Both the position numbers and the translations under genes were made by a program. Shown here piece after piece: positions 11,901 through 23,900 of a stretch of 64,000 bases of DNA. The stretch comes from Pachypanchax playfairii (lineage: Eukaryota; Chordata; Actinopteri; Cyprinodontiformes; Aplocheilidae). Position 1 is the stretch's first letter. Each line of letters begins with the position of its first letter. Under the pieces are notes generated by a model. That model did no database searches, was not told where the DNA came from, and saw only the letters and a program-made list of their open reading frames with translations. Location of the stretch: assembly GCA_006937955.1 (NCBI GenBank), contig SSNP01000008.1, positions 7,591,807 through 7,655,806 of the forward strand, written 5' to 3'.

Positions 11901-14900
11901 CATTCTTCAGTTTACTGNCAGGGTTTTTCCATCCAGCTGGAGCTTCTCATTATATTGTCATTGTCACGTTAATTACCAAACTGTGTGGGACAGATACGTC
12001 TGCAAACCTGCAGACAAACACACAGGATTCAGGATGTCAGGTGACTGGTCCAGTCATGGATGTGACTTCATGCTGCATGTGCTGTCGTGTTCGTTTCCTT
12101 TTCAGATCTCTTATCGTGTGAGACGAGAGGTCTGGTGCTTTCTGATACCTCCTGTTTATTAATGTACGGAAGCCCATGAGCACAGCCCCTGAGCTGTGAT
12201 GCACAGGATCTGATCAATCATGCAAAGCTGGTAATTGACAGGAAATGAGGTCAGATGCAGGATCCAGGCTCTGGTGCAGTCACAACAGCAGGGTTTTCCT
12301 CCCCAAAATAAAAAAAATAGATGCAAGAAAACAACAAACTTCATTGAATAACCTGCACACATAAAGATATTTTATTAAACAAGGGTTAGAGTTTTACTTT
12401 AATGATCTTAAAGAATACAAAATTTCCAACTAAAAACTACTGAAATGTTTCAAATAATGTTTTTGATGTTGTGGTTGATTTAGATCTATATGTTACGACT
12501 GCAGCACCAACGTAAACGACTGTTTAAGGTTTGAAATTCTGTGAACAGTAGCAGGTATCATTTGTCAACATCTGCTCAATCTTTGTTTGAGTTTGTGGCC
12601 CCTGGTGTGGCCCCATGACTGCCACAACATATGATACACTGTCTTTACCAATCAGAGGAGTTCTACATTTAATCTGGTCCTTCTGCAAAGTCTCCTCCAG
12701 GTTTTCTGCTGTGTTTGAGCTATAGTTCTGTTTCCATTGTAGCTTTTAGGTGAGGCGAGTGTTTTAACTGTACTGAAACTGCTCTGATATGTTATTTATT
12801 ACTTTAAATGGGATTTCTGTTAGTGAGTGTAGAAAGTTTTACTCCAACGTTGTCATTATCCTCAGTGCACTCCAGGAAATAAACTCTAAGATCCATAATT
12901 ATCCATTAAGAGGTGGTGAAACTAGATGCTAGAGATCATAAACAGTATGTTTTACAGTTAGTGAGGTCTGAAGGAAGGGCGGAGAAAAGAAATAAGATAA
13001 GCAGCAAGAAATGATATGAAATAAAAGGAAACGTGCTTTAGAAGGAGACAGTAATGAAGCTTTCTGCGTTATGGATCCTGAAGGACAGACTGTGGTGGTA
13101 ACAAGCGTGAGCACATAAAGACTCCACATGTTCAACCTTGTGTACATTTAAAGCTTTTATCATGTTATTCTGAACTTTAGAAGATTGAAATAAAAATGAG
13201 ACATTTAGGACTTGAATCCTACTTGTCTCACTCATCTGCACGTCCCCCCAATGTCCATTTTACTTCTTTAATGGATACAATTATTCTATGAAACATCATT
13301 AATTCTCTCTTTAATATTTTTCACATGTGAAATCTAAATTCTACTAAGTTCATTATTATTGCAGCTTGTTTTTCTTTGTTGATCTGATTTGAGTTTGATT
13401 TATATTCAGAGATAATTGTGTGTTTGTTTTAAGGATTGTTGATGTTCAGATATACAAACTTTTATCCTCAAATTACAAACCGCCAACTGTAGCAGATGTC
13501 AGATTGTTCCGATTTAGAAAAAATTGTTATTGTTAAAATGAATAATTCTAAAAATGGCACCATAAATGTTACTAAACTTTAGATACATGAAGCTTTTTCC
13601 ACACAAAAACTGTTTTTTATTTGTTGTTTCTAAAAAGATTCTTTCAAACTCCTTGTTTCCAAAAACGTCTTCATCCACACGAAAACACTGAAAACAATCT
13701 AGAACACTGTAGTAACTACTCCAGGCCTGCGGGGGCGCTGTAACTCAAGACAATATACCAAATAAAAGAAACAGAAAACATGCAGCATGGACAATGTTTG
13801 CATGTTGGGTTTTTACACTAGAAGAAGACTTATGTGTTAGGTTAGTGGGGGCGCGATGATGTCATTCTCTTCAAAATCCTGTGTTTTGACTTTATGTCAG
13901 AAAACAAGAGTTTTCAAGGCTCCTCAAACATCGTGTTTGTTCAGATGGCACCTGAGAGACCTTGGAAAGCAACTCGTTATATATCCTCTCCTAACATGGC
14001 TGCTCTGGATGGCACAGCTGTAAATCAGTGTGCTGTGGGACTGCTGAGAGTTCCTTCAGTCTCAGTGTTCCAGCATCAGGACCGATCTCTGAGCATCATG
14101 GGCAGCATACCCCCCCTTCCGTCTAATTATTCTTTATTATCATTGAGGTCACTGACACTGAAAGAACAGACAAATAAATGGATTCTTGTGTATCGAACCA
14201 GTTTTTAGGTTCCAGTTTCATCTGTATTTGCTAACTGACCTGTTTTCTTCTTCTCTTTTCCTCCTGCTGCTGCTGCTGCTCCACCTCGTCTCCTGTCGGA
14301 TTTGGACTTTCAGCACAGCCAAATATAACGTTCTCACCTTCCTCCCTCGATTCCTCTACTCACAGTTTAGGAGGGCAGCAAACGCCTTCTTCCTCTTCAT
14401 TGCACTCCTGCAGGTAAGATCCGGAACATTTACTGCTTCTGTGACAAAAACAAAAACATTTGAGGCGAAACACTGAACTACAGCGTTTCATATTGACACT
14501 TTATTCTCATTCCCATAAATACGCTGTAGCTCTTTTTATCTCCCCGTTTGAGAGTGACCTAGACACCATTTCTGTGAAGGTTGTGTCTGTAATTTCATAT
14601 GCACACACTTACACACACACTCAGAGGGCTTTTTATAAAGCCTGATAATGAATAATACATGTAATAAAATGCAGATTGAAGATGAAGCTCAACACAACAG
14701 TATCACTTCCTATATGAAGTGAGTTTATAGTTTTTCTCTTCTGGAAATACCTTAAATCTCAACCACCAACTGTTGCTACATGATTCAGAGGCTGCGCTTG
14801 GATTTCAGATGTTTAAACCAGGAGAAAACAGGAACTGGAGTACATTCACTTCAGTTTTATATAAAAGCTGACATGCTGTCCCATTTTAATGAGCGTGCTG

Positions 14901-17900
14901 TGGATAGAAGCGAACTTCATCCCGTGTCCTCTGAAAAGCAGCCAAACTGAATCTTCATTTCCTGCGACCTTGAACGTAACATCCTTTCAGAGACACAAAG
15001 TCAAACTGTAAATTACCAGCAAACCAATTTGAAGGCCTGAGACATCTCATAAATAAGGACAGTGAACGTTGCATGTGAGCTGTTAGCATTCTGTTGAAAA
15101 TAAAATAATCAGTGTCTTTTTAATCTGAACACATCTTTTCAACTGGTTGAGGTTCTTATTGTTCAGCTGTGAAGAGAAACTCTGATGTATGTGAGTAACG
15201 TCCTGCTGTGTCTCCTGCAGCAAATCCCAGACGTGTCTCCTACCGGTCGCTGGACCACGCTGGTGCCGCTGCTCTTCATCCTGGTTGTGGCTGCAGTCAA
15301 AGAGATAATTGAAGATCTGGTGAGATAAAACTCAGGTTCTTTTTTTTTATGGTTTGTATGAGCCTAATTTGATAAGAATGCTAATGTGCACTGAGATCAT
15401 TATTATTATGACCAACAAACTGATCAGTTTTAATATCTGCTTTTAAAGATTTTTAATAAAAAGATGTCTGTCAGCAACAGCTGCATCTGTCCTGTGTGGA
15501 ATATCAGAATGTTTTTAATCAGTCAATTCATCAGTAGTTGAGTTCTGGATGTTTACCTGGTAAACAGAAACAGGTGAGTGATGGTTGTCTGAGAACAGCA
15601 GGATTCTCCCCATCATCAGACGTGGGCGTTCAACACACTTACTTCAGGGTTCCCTCCAAAATAAAACAACAACACATCAGCTGTCTGCCTCGGAGCAAAT
15701 CTGGTCTGTTCAACAGATGCTGAAGTTACAGTATTTGGGTTTAAAGAGCTGGACCTTTAAATCTCTGCTCAGACCTGTGTGATCCGGTCCTCTTTGGTCT
15801 GAATTCAAGTGGACAGATTTTGGTCTCAGTGTGTAATTCTACTTGAGTTCATCTTAGCAAAGTGAGAAAATGTTGCATTCCTCTGTGTTGCAGTGACACT
15901 GCAATGCGATCCCCTGTGCAGGTCCCAGAGGGCAGTTACTCTATCTGCTCCTGCAGCGTCCGTCGCATGCTGCAGGGACCAGAGCTGCACTTTTTCTCCC
16001 AGCCTGTTATGAAAAACATGGGAACAGAGTGATGATGACTCCAGCTTGGTCGCTGAAGGTCACCTGCACACATGTCTGTTCTTTGCGCCGTGCCGTCCCT
16101 CACAAGTTGACCTGACAGGGCAGCATCGACCCCCAACTTCATGAATCATGCAGCGCAGACAAACAGCCTGTGTCAGTCTCTACAGCAGCGGGCTCCCGCT
16201 GCCTCTCAGCTGAAGATCTGACTGAAGCAGGAATAGAACAGTGTAAAATTAGCTGGAGTGTATTTTAAGACATAAAACCACCAAATCCTCCAGTGTAACT
16301 TTGCAGAGGATGCTTTTATTTTCCACAGCCTTTTCTATATTCCAGCATGTTTGAAGTCTGTAGAGACCTGATGCTGCAGTACTTTAGCATAACCTCTGAG
16401 TTTCACTCACCTCCTGCTGCACTGTGATTGCACACATTATCTGAATACGGAGGATATCCTCGTCTCTGCCTCCACTGAGACACGACGATTGTTGGCATCA
16501 GCAATAAGGAGTGAAAAGCAGCAGTTGTAGATTGATTGATAAATACTGTATGTTGCTGCTCCTCTATAGGATGAATAATGTGGATGAATAAATAAAACTA
16601 GCTAGTAGCTTTTCATGAGATCATGATAAATGAGGTTTTGAACCATGTGGTGCAGACAGGCCGGGTCCTGAGACGCTGCAGCACGTTGCAGAGTCTTTAA
16701 ATCCGGTTCCATTCAGCTCCAGCCTGAAGAAGAAGGTGACTGAATAAAAGAAATGGACACATTGGAGGGGCTTTGCTGCTCACCTGTTAGATGAAGCAGA
16801 GTCCTTGCTGCAGCTGCTCTGGGTCATGTGATGTATTTATACCTCACCTGTCAAACAGAAACAGATTTACAGGTTTACACTGATCAGAAATCCTAATCAC
16901 TGCTGGTTTTACTGTGATAGATGCAGATATGCTTCTTGTTGTAAACAGGTTGTTAGCAGACATGTGAGTGGAGATGTCCTCTCTCTCTTTCTGCTAATTG
17001 AAAAGAGCACGCGTGGCTCCCAAGAGCTCAACTTGAAAACACTGTAATCATTTTAATGAGATGGACGCAGCAACACGTTATTACTCAGCGTGATGCTGGT
17101 TGACAAGCCGTCCCTCGGAATCAGCTGCACGAGTCACAGCTGATTGCATGACTGTTTAACAAACAGGCAGGACGTGAGGACGGTGCAGGTTTTACTTCAT
17201 ACAGTTTGTAGAAAGAAGTTGTCAGTTTCAGTTCATATTTAATGACTGTGCACTTTTTTTTTTGTTGTTGTTCGAATCATTTACACCAGATTCTAATATG
17301 TTGAAGTCGATTATTGTTTTTGTTTCTTACAGAAGCGACACAACGCTGACAATGTTGTCAACAAAAAAGAATGTCAAGGTACTGAAAACACGTCCTGGTG
17401 GTTCTGGTTCTGTTTGCTCCTCTAACAGTTGTCTCTTTATCTTCCTGTTCTGACTTCCCTTTTGTTTTGCTGTAACTTCCTCTTCATCACGCTCACCGCA
17501 GTGCTGCGGAATGGTGCCTGGGAGATCGTGCACTGGGAGAAGGTACGTACCCGCAGTCTGTCACCAATTCTCGTTTTACTCACATGAAGCTGAAAAAAAC
17601 AAAAAAATAATCTGTGATGCTCAGATGAGTTCAGTGTTTCCATGTGGACGGTCTTCTGAAGGCAACGTTAGAGGCCAAAAAGCAGCTTCTGTAATAAAAT
17701 CATCTTGTTTCTGTAGATCCAGCAGCTCAGCTGAGAGCAGAACGCGTGCAGATCGAACTCCAGGCAGAAATGAGCTACATTTGGACCCAGCTGGTAGCAC
17801 CTCTCGCTCCGTTAGAAGATACACGCAGCTTTTAGAAGAATAATTGAACTTGGCCTTTTTTAATATTTCTTGGAAACATTTCACAGACTGTCTCTTTAAA

Positions 17901-20900
17901 GGTCCTGTATCATGAAAAATCAACTTTTTGGAGCTTTTAACCATGTTGTGATGCTATTTCTTTATTTAAAAGACCTCCAGAGGGGTTTTTGGCTTAATTC
18001 GTGCATTCCTGAGTAATCCTCCTGAAACCTGCGCTCTGAGCAGCTGCTTTACTCGCTCATGTAAAACGGCTTAAATGAGCCCCTTTACGTCACGATGTCG
18101 TATCAGAAAGTTCCTGACCAATCCCTGCTGCCCCTGTAGTAGGTACGAGGCGAGCTGCGAGAGCCCGCCTCATTAATCCAGCCTCAGACCTCGGACCTGT
18201 CCCGGTCGATCTCTCTCTCTCTCTGTCCGCCTCGTTCTTGGCTGCTGGTCTCGCGGTCAGCGACTACGGTCGCTGCCTCCAGAAACCCGCTCCTCGCCTA
18301 CGACCTGTCTCACTTCACTCGTCTGATCTCAGTATTGGTGTCATCTCCCGGGTCGGATCGAATCCAGTCGCGAGTGGACCGTCCTTCCCTCCAGACGCTC
18401 CTCACCACCGAGCGTCCTCTGACAAATTAGCACCTCCATTCTAAAAATTTCTCGTTGAAAATGCGCATTTGGCTGCGAGAGTTACAGAAGTTTATTTAGT
18501 GTTTCTAAACAGCCCAATCGCACTCACAGTTGGGAGGCGGGGTTTTAGGTAAACCGAGCGTTTTTACTTCCTGGTCACAAAATAACTCGAGAATATAAGT
18601 TATATTTCAGGACAAATGAAGTGAATATAACTCAAACAGTAAGGTTTTATCATATATGTGCCGATTCCAGACGTTGACAACTGTAAAATAACATGATACA
18701 GTCCCTTTAATGATCTCGTTAAGTGTTTGTGGTTAGTTGCGATCTCACCGCCATGTTAGATTAATTATCTGCACTTTTTTGGTATATTTAGATGAAAATG
18801 AGTTAAAATTAGAATCTATTGTGTTTTTATGTTTTATGTGTCACCTCGTGAGAGAGACTCTCCTGTTAGTCCAAATCATTAAGCTCAGTAGAGAAGCAGG
18901 AATATATATGTGAAAAGAGAGAGAATGGACATTAACGAGAGAAACTCCTGCTGCCAAAAAACAATAAAAAATCGATTTAGTCTCTTGAGTTAACGATCCT
19001 GATGCATTTCCTCTCAGATTCCTGCACATCGCCAGCGTCCATCTGTCTCCCGCGTCCATCTGTCTCCTGCTGGTTCATTTTTCTGTTTTAAACTGGAACA
19101 ACATAATAACACTCTCATAGAGTTTCATTCATTCATTTACTCTAATTAAAGCATCTTTAATCAGGATCTTTGTAACGTGGCTCGTCTTTATAATAAATTA
19201 TTCCAACTTCACCGTTTCTAATGGTTTTTAATACTTGAACTGTTTCAGATAAATGTGGATCGGCTCGGCTCCGCCCGGTCCAAATATCCCGTCACTGAAC
19301 ATCAAAGTTTGATGTGCGTTTGGATGAAAATGTCTGTGCCTCGTCCCAGGATTCTCTAAAAAGCCCAAGTTTAAATTATTCATGACTTTTTTCCTCTTCA
19401 GCCTGCGGATCGTAGAAGCTGCTTCTGTTCCAAATGTTTGTTTGGAAACTTCCTTCGTTTAGCAGCTTGAATAAAAGCAAAACCTGCATTTGTGTTTTTA
19501 ACTTCCTGTATTTTAGAGAAATAATCTAATTTGCATGTTATACAGTCACATGATTCAGTTTGAAGCAGAATAAGAAACATTGTTTTACTAACCTGCTAAA
19601 ATGAAGCTAATTTGAACTCCATCATGTTTTTTTAAATGGATTTTTCTAAATTCTGTCGTCGTTTTTAGTTTGACAGAATGTAACTGAAATTCAACTCCAG
19701 CTGTTTTTCATGACAACTGTATTTTTCTGTGCGTGTAATGTTTCACCCTCCTTCCTCTGTCCAGCTGTCAGCTTTTTACTCCTGATGCTGATCTCACATC
19801 TGTGCTGTTACCGCCAGCCGTAACCAGTTTATTTTCACAGGTTGAAGTGGGCGATATTATTAGAGTAAATGGCAGTGATTTCGTTCCTGCGGATGCTGTC
19901 ATTTTGTCATCCAGGTATCGGAGCCCCTCCCTCCTCCTCTGCTGCCTGCTAGCTGCAGGGATCTTCTCCCTCTTTCTGTTTCTTCTTGCACTCACAGCTC
20001 GTCCTAAAGAAGTGATGGTTCATTTAGTTGTGCTTTAATTCTGCACCAAAACGTGGTTTAAAGATGAATTGACTTTAAACATTTGAGTATGTTATGCAAC
20101 CATCATTTCTTTAGGCAGGTTGGTGGAAATGTGATATTTGATTAGAAGCATATTTTTCTCCTTTTCTCAGAAACATGTAGAAGCTGCGACTGTTGGTGGA
20201 TTTAGTGATGCAGGATGATCTCAGGATTATTAGAATCAACATCCTGTGCTGACATAATAAAACTAGCTTGATAAAATTCTTTTTTTTTCTGTAAATGTTT
20301 TTGTGAAAAGGAGAAGAGATGAACCTGTGATGCTACAGGACTGAACCAGTTCTCTCTCTCTCTCTCCTCTTGTTTATTTGTTTGCTGTGTCAACTTGTTT
20401 TTTGATCCTCTCCATTCCTCCTCTCCCCCCCCCCATCTACTCCTGCCTCCAATGCAAACTACTGCCACACGTTCTCCGTCTCGCCCCCTGCTGGTGTGTG
20501 GTTGGTAAAATCAGGTGGCTGTGGGGGAAGTAGTCAGAGCTGCAAATGGGGATCACCTCCCGGCTGACCTCGTCATTCTGTCGTCCAGGTCAGGAAACCA
20601 ACAGTAACAGCAGTGGGGGAGAATGTGGGGGGGGGGGGCTGTGTACCAACTGGGATTAGATGTTTAACCAGACACTGATCAGAGACTCTAGTCTGGAAGA
20701 TTGGACCATTCTTTAAACACATGCAGTCTGTTTGTTTAAAGTGAATGAAGACGTGTAGCGTTTCACCGCAGGAGCACATGCTCCTTCTGTATCATGCTGT
20801 CTTTCGGGTGTGGACACATTTTTCCAGTCGTCGTCTTGCATGGGTTGAGTTGCACCCCGAATGCAAATGTTTAATTTGATCTGACTGTTTGCATGACTTC

Positions 20901-23900
20901 ACATTCCAAGATGAAAACATGAAGCCATCTTGGATTTCTTGGTGTTTCCACAACATGGAATCAGTCATTCTAATGGATTAGGTGGCTAATAGTGTAACAT
21001 TAATAACTTTAGTGTTTCAGATGAATAAACGTGAGTCTGTAACTCTTGAGGCAGCTCAGCTTTGACCCAGTGGCATGTATTAACCCTCAGTTTGTGCTGT
21101 TCCTTGTGCTCGGTTCGCCTGCGCTCTCCTCTCTCTCCTCTCTGATGGTTCCGTCCTTTCTCGTCCTTTTCCAGTCTCGCTTTAGCTTCATGTGAAAGAC
21201 AATTAAAAACTGCAGCACCAAACAAAGATGTGTCGTCTCTGCTGTAAAGCTTCTACAGGAAGGAGTCAGAAACACATGCAGCATCTTTGTTTGTGCTGCT
21301 GTCGCCCCTTTTCTGTCAAAACTACTGCATGAAATGTACAAAATATTTACAACACTTTTAATACTCATAGAAATTAGCTGTGATTTATTTAATATTCCTT
21401 AAATTATAATCCTATTAAATTAAATTACTGTTGTATCAATATTCTGCCCGTGTGTCTCTTCACCACAGTGAACCTCAGGGTATGTGCTACATTGAAACGT
21501 CGAACTTGGATGGAGAGACAAACCTTAAGATCCGACAGGTGACGATCTTTTCTAAGAGTTTATTTTAATGAAAGTTTTGTTCGTGCAGTAAAGAGTGAAT
21601 CTTTTAAATGTTTTCTGAACTATAACCTCAGGGTCTCCAGGTGACGGCAGACATAAAGGAGATCGAAAGCCTGATGCGTCTGTCTGGGCGGATGGAGTGC
21701 GAAAGCCCGAACCGCCATCTGTACGAGTTTGTTGGGAACATCCGTCTGGATGGGCACAGGTGAGCTCCAGGTTCTGATCCGTAGGTCTTACAGGTCTTAC
21801 CTGGGTCGAAACACCGGAAAAGATTTAGTTTATTCAAACAAAATGTTCTTGTTTTTAAAAACGTTAGCTTTTTTTAAAGACTGAACATTGAAATGAAAAC
21901 ATTTTAAAAGTTTTAAATAAAGTTCTTCATAGCAAAGCCTTTTTTTTTTAAATAACTAGACTCTTACCAGCAGCATGAAGCTGAACTTTAACCCTCAATA
22001 GTTACAAGTAAGTTTATAGATCATAAAATCAGGATGTTTTTATCTTCGATTGTATGAAACTGTCGTCTGGTGCTGAAGTGTCTGAATGCAGCGATGTTTG
22101 TTTCTTCAGCACGGTACCGCTGGGTCCAGATCAGATCTTACTGAGAGGAGCTCAGCTGAGGAACACACAGTGGATCCATGGGGTGGTGGTCTACACAGGA
22201 CATGATACAAAACTCATGCAGGTGAATCCACATGAGACATTTAGGATATTTAGTTTAATAAACAGTCATATTATTCTGTAAAATGAAAGAAATTCTGACA
22301 TTTTTTTTACAATTTGCTCCTTTTTATTCAGCGTTGCTGTTAAACTTGGTCAAATCGATTGTTAAATATTTGCATTTCTTTAAAATCGATCATTTTTAGG
22401 CTCATAATTCTCTGTAAATGAGTTTTTTTTTTAATATTCCTGTTCATTTATTTGAATCCCTTTTTTTTTACCTACTTATTGTCCCGTTTCCCAGAATTCC
22501 ACACGTCCTCCCCTGAAGCTGTCCAACGTGGAGCGCATCACAAACTTTCAGATCCTGGTGCTTTTTGGGTGCCTGCTGGCCATTTCTCTGGTCTGCTCGA
22601 TTGGCCAAACCATCTGGAAGTACCAGTACGGCGATGACGCCTGGTACATGGACCTCAACTGTAAGAGTCCCAGCAGCCTTTGCTGCTCATCTTATTCCAC
22701 ATATTTTATCTTGCTTGTTTATATCAGCTTTTTTTTTTTTGGTCATTTAGATGTTTTTATTTTAATGCTAGTGTGTGTCGTGTTGTTTTACGTTGCCTCG
22801 GTTCATTTGCTTTTTGTATTACAAGTGAAATATGTGGCAATATATAAGTGCAGCGCATGTACGTAATATGTGCTGTGTATGAATCTCGATGAAAGACAAA
22901 TGGTTGAATATCACTGCTCTGCTGAACTTTTTTTTTTTGTTTCTTCTAATGTTCTGTTTGATTTTGTTTTCTTTGTTGTCATTTTTTTAACAGCTCCAGG
23001 TAACAACCATTTAAAAGCCTTGGCCATCCGTGAATGACTCTCCCTTACTAACCCCTTACTGAAGCTCTGCCTTTCCTAAGCAAATGAAGCCCCCTACCCT
23101 CACCCCGTATATGGCTGCCCTTCTTTGTACGGGCCTATGCCATGGACGAGCTCAAACCAGGGATCCAACAATAGGTTTTTCCCCTCCAGCTCTTTTTTAC
23201 CTTTGCCTAATTCTTTTCAGTGCCTGATGCAAACAGTGTTTCCTCATTTTTGTTTTTTTTCTTGGTGCCACGTTAAACGCTTTGCAGTTTCCAAGCTTCA
23301 GACCATCATTTATTATTTATTCTTTGGTTTAATAAATCAGTTTTTGAGTCGCAGCATTTTATTCGACTGCAAAGAGACACGATGTTTGCAGCTTGAACGT
23401 ACCATGTCACCACCCGAGCAGACATTTTTTTAAATACCTCTGCCGCCTTTTCCTTCGTGCTGATTATTCAAAGTGCAGGCGCTGAGTATTTACTGGCATA
23501 ATAAATCTTTGGATTAAATGTTTTGCTTTGAGAGGTGACAGCTGTTCTGTCAGGAAGAAGCTCTGAACCTGGTTTGCAAAGTGATTATCGTGACACTGTT
23601 TTCATGAATCTGTCCCCTGATAGGCCTTTTCTAGAGCAGGTTGTACCCTGGTCAGTTTCAGTTTGCATTACAACTTACATGGTCTCCACCCCAACCTCGT
23701 TCTGACGTGTTGATTGGTTGTTACATTAAAACTTAAACATTTCATATGAAACAGTCGAGGGGAAGTGTAAGTTATAAAGCAAGCGTCCATCTTTAAATAA
23801 TTTAACTTCCATAAGGAGCTGTTGAGTCTCTGTCCAAAGCATGTTGTCTTACCTGTGACAAAAGAGAGGTGAAGAGATTGTTGTTTGTTTCAGACTAAAA

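Larger units (their letters stand above)
8964..14313 (+). other. atp8a1 intron v1-v2 (5350 bp)
   Basis: Contains a decayed LINE reverse-transcriptase fragment (about 10840-11320), an unrecognised minus-strand open frame (11339-11659), one undetermined base (n at 11918) and a probable decayed DNA-transposon remnant (about 13570-13890). The rest is AT-rich with no recognisable content. Confidence 0.8.
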
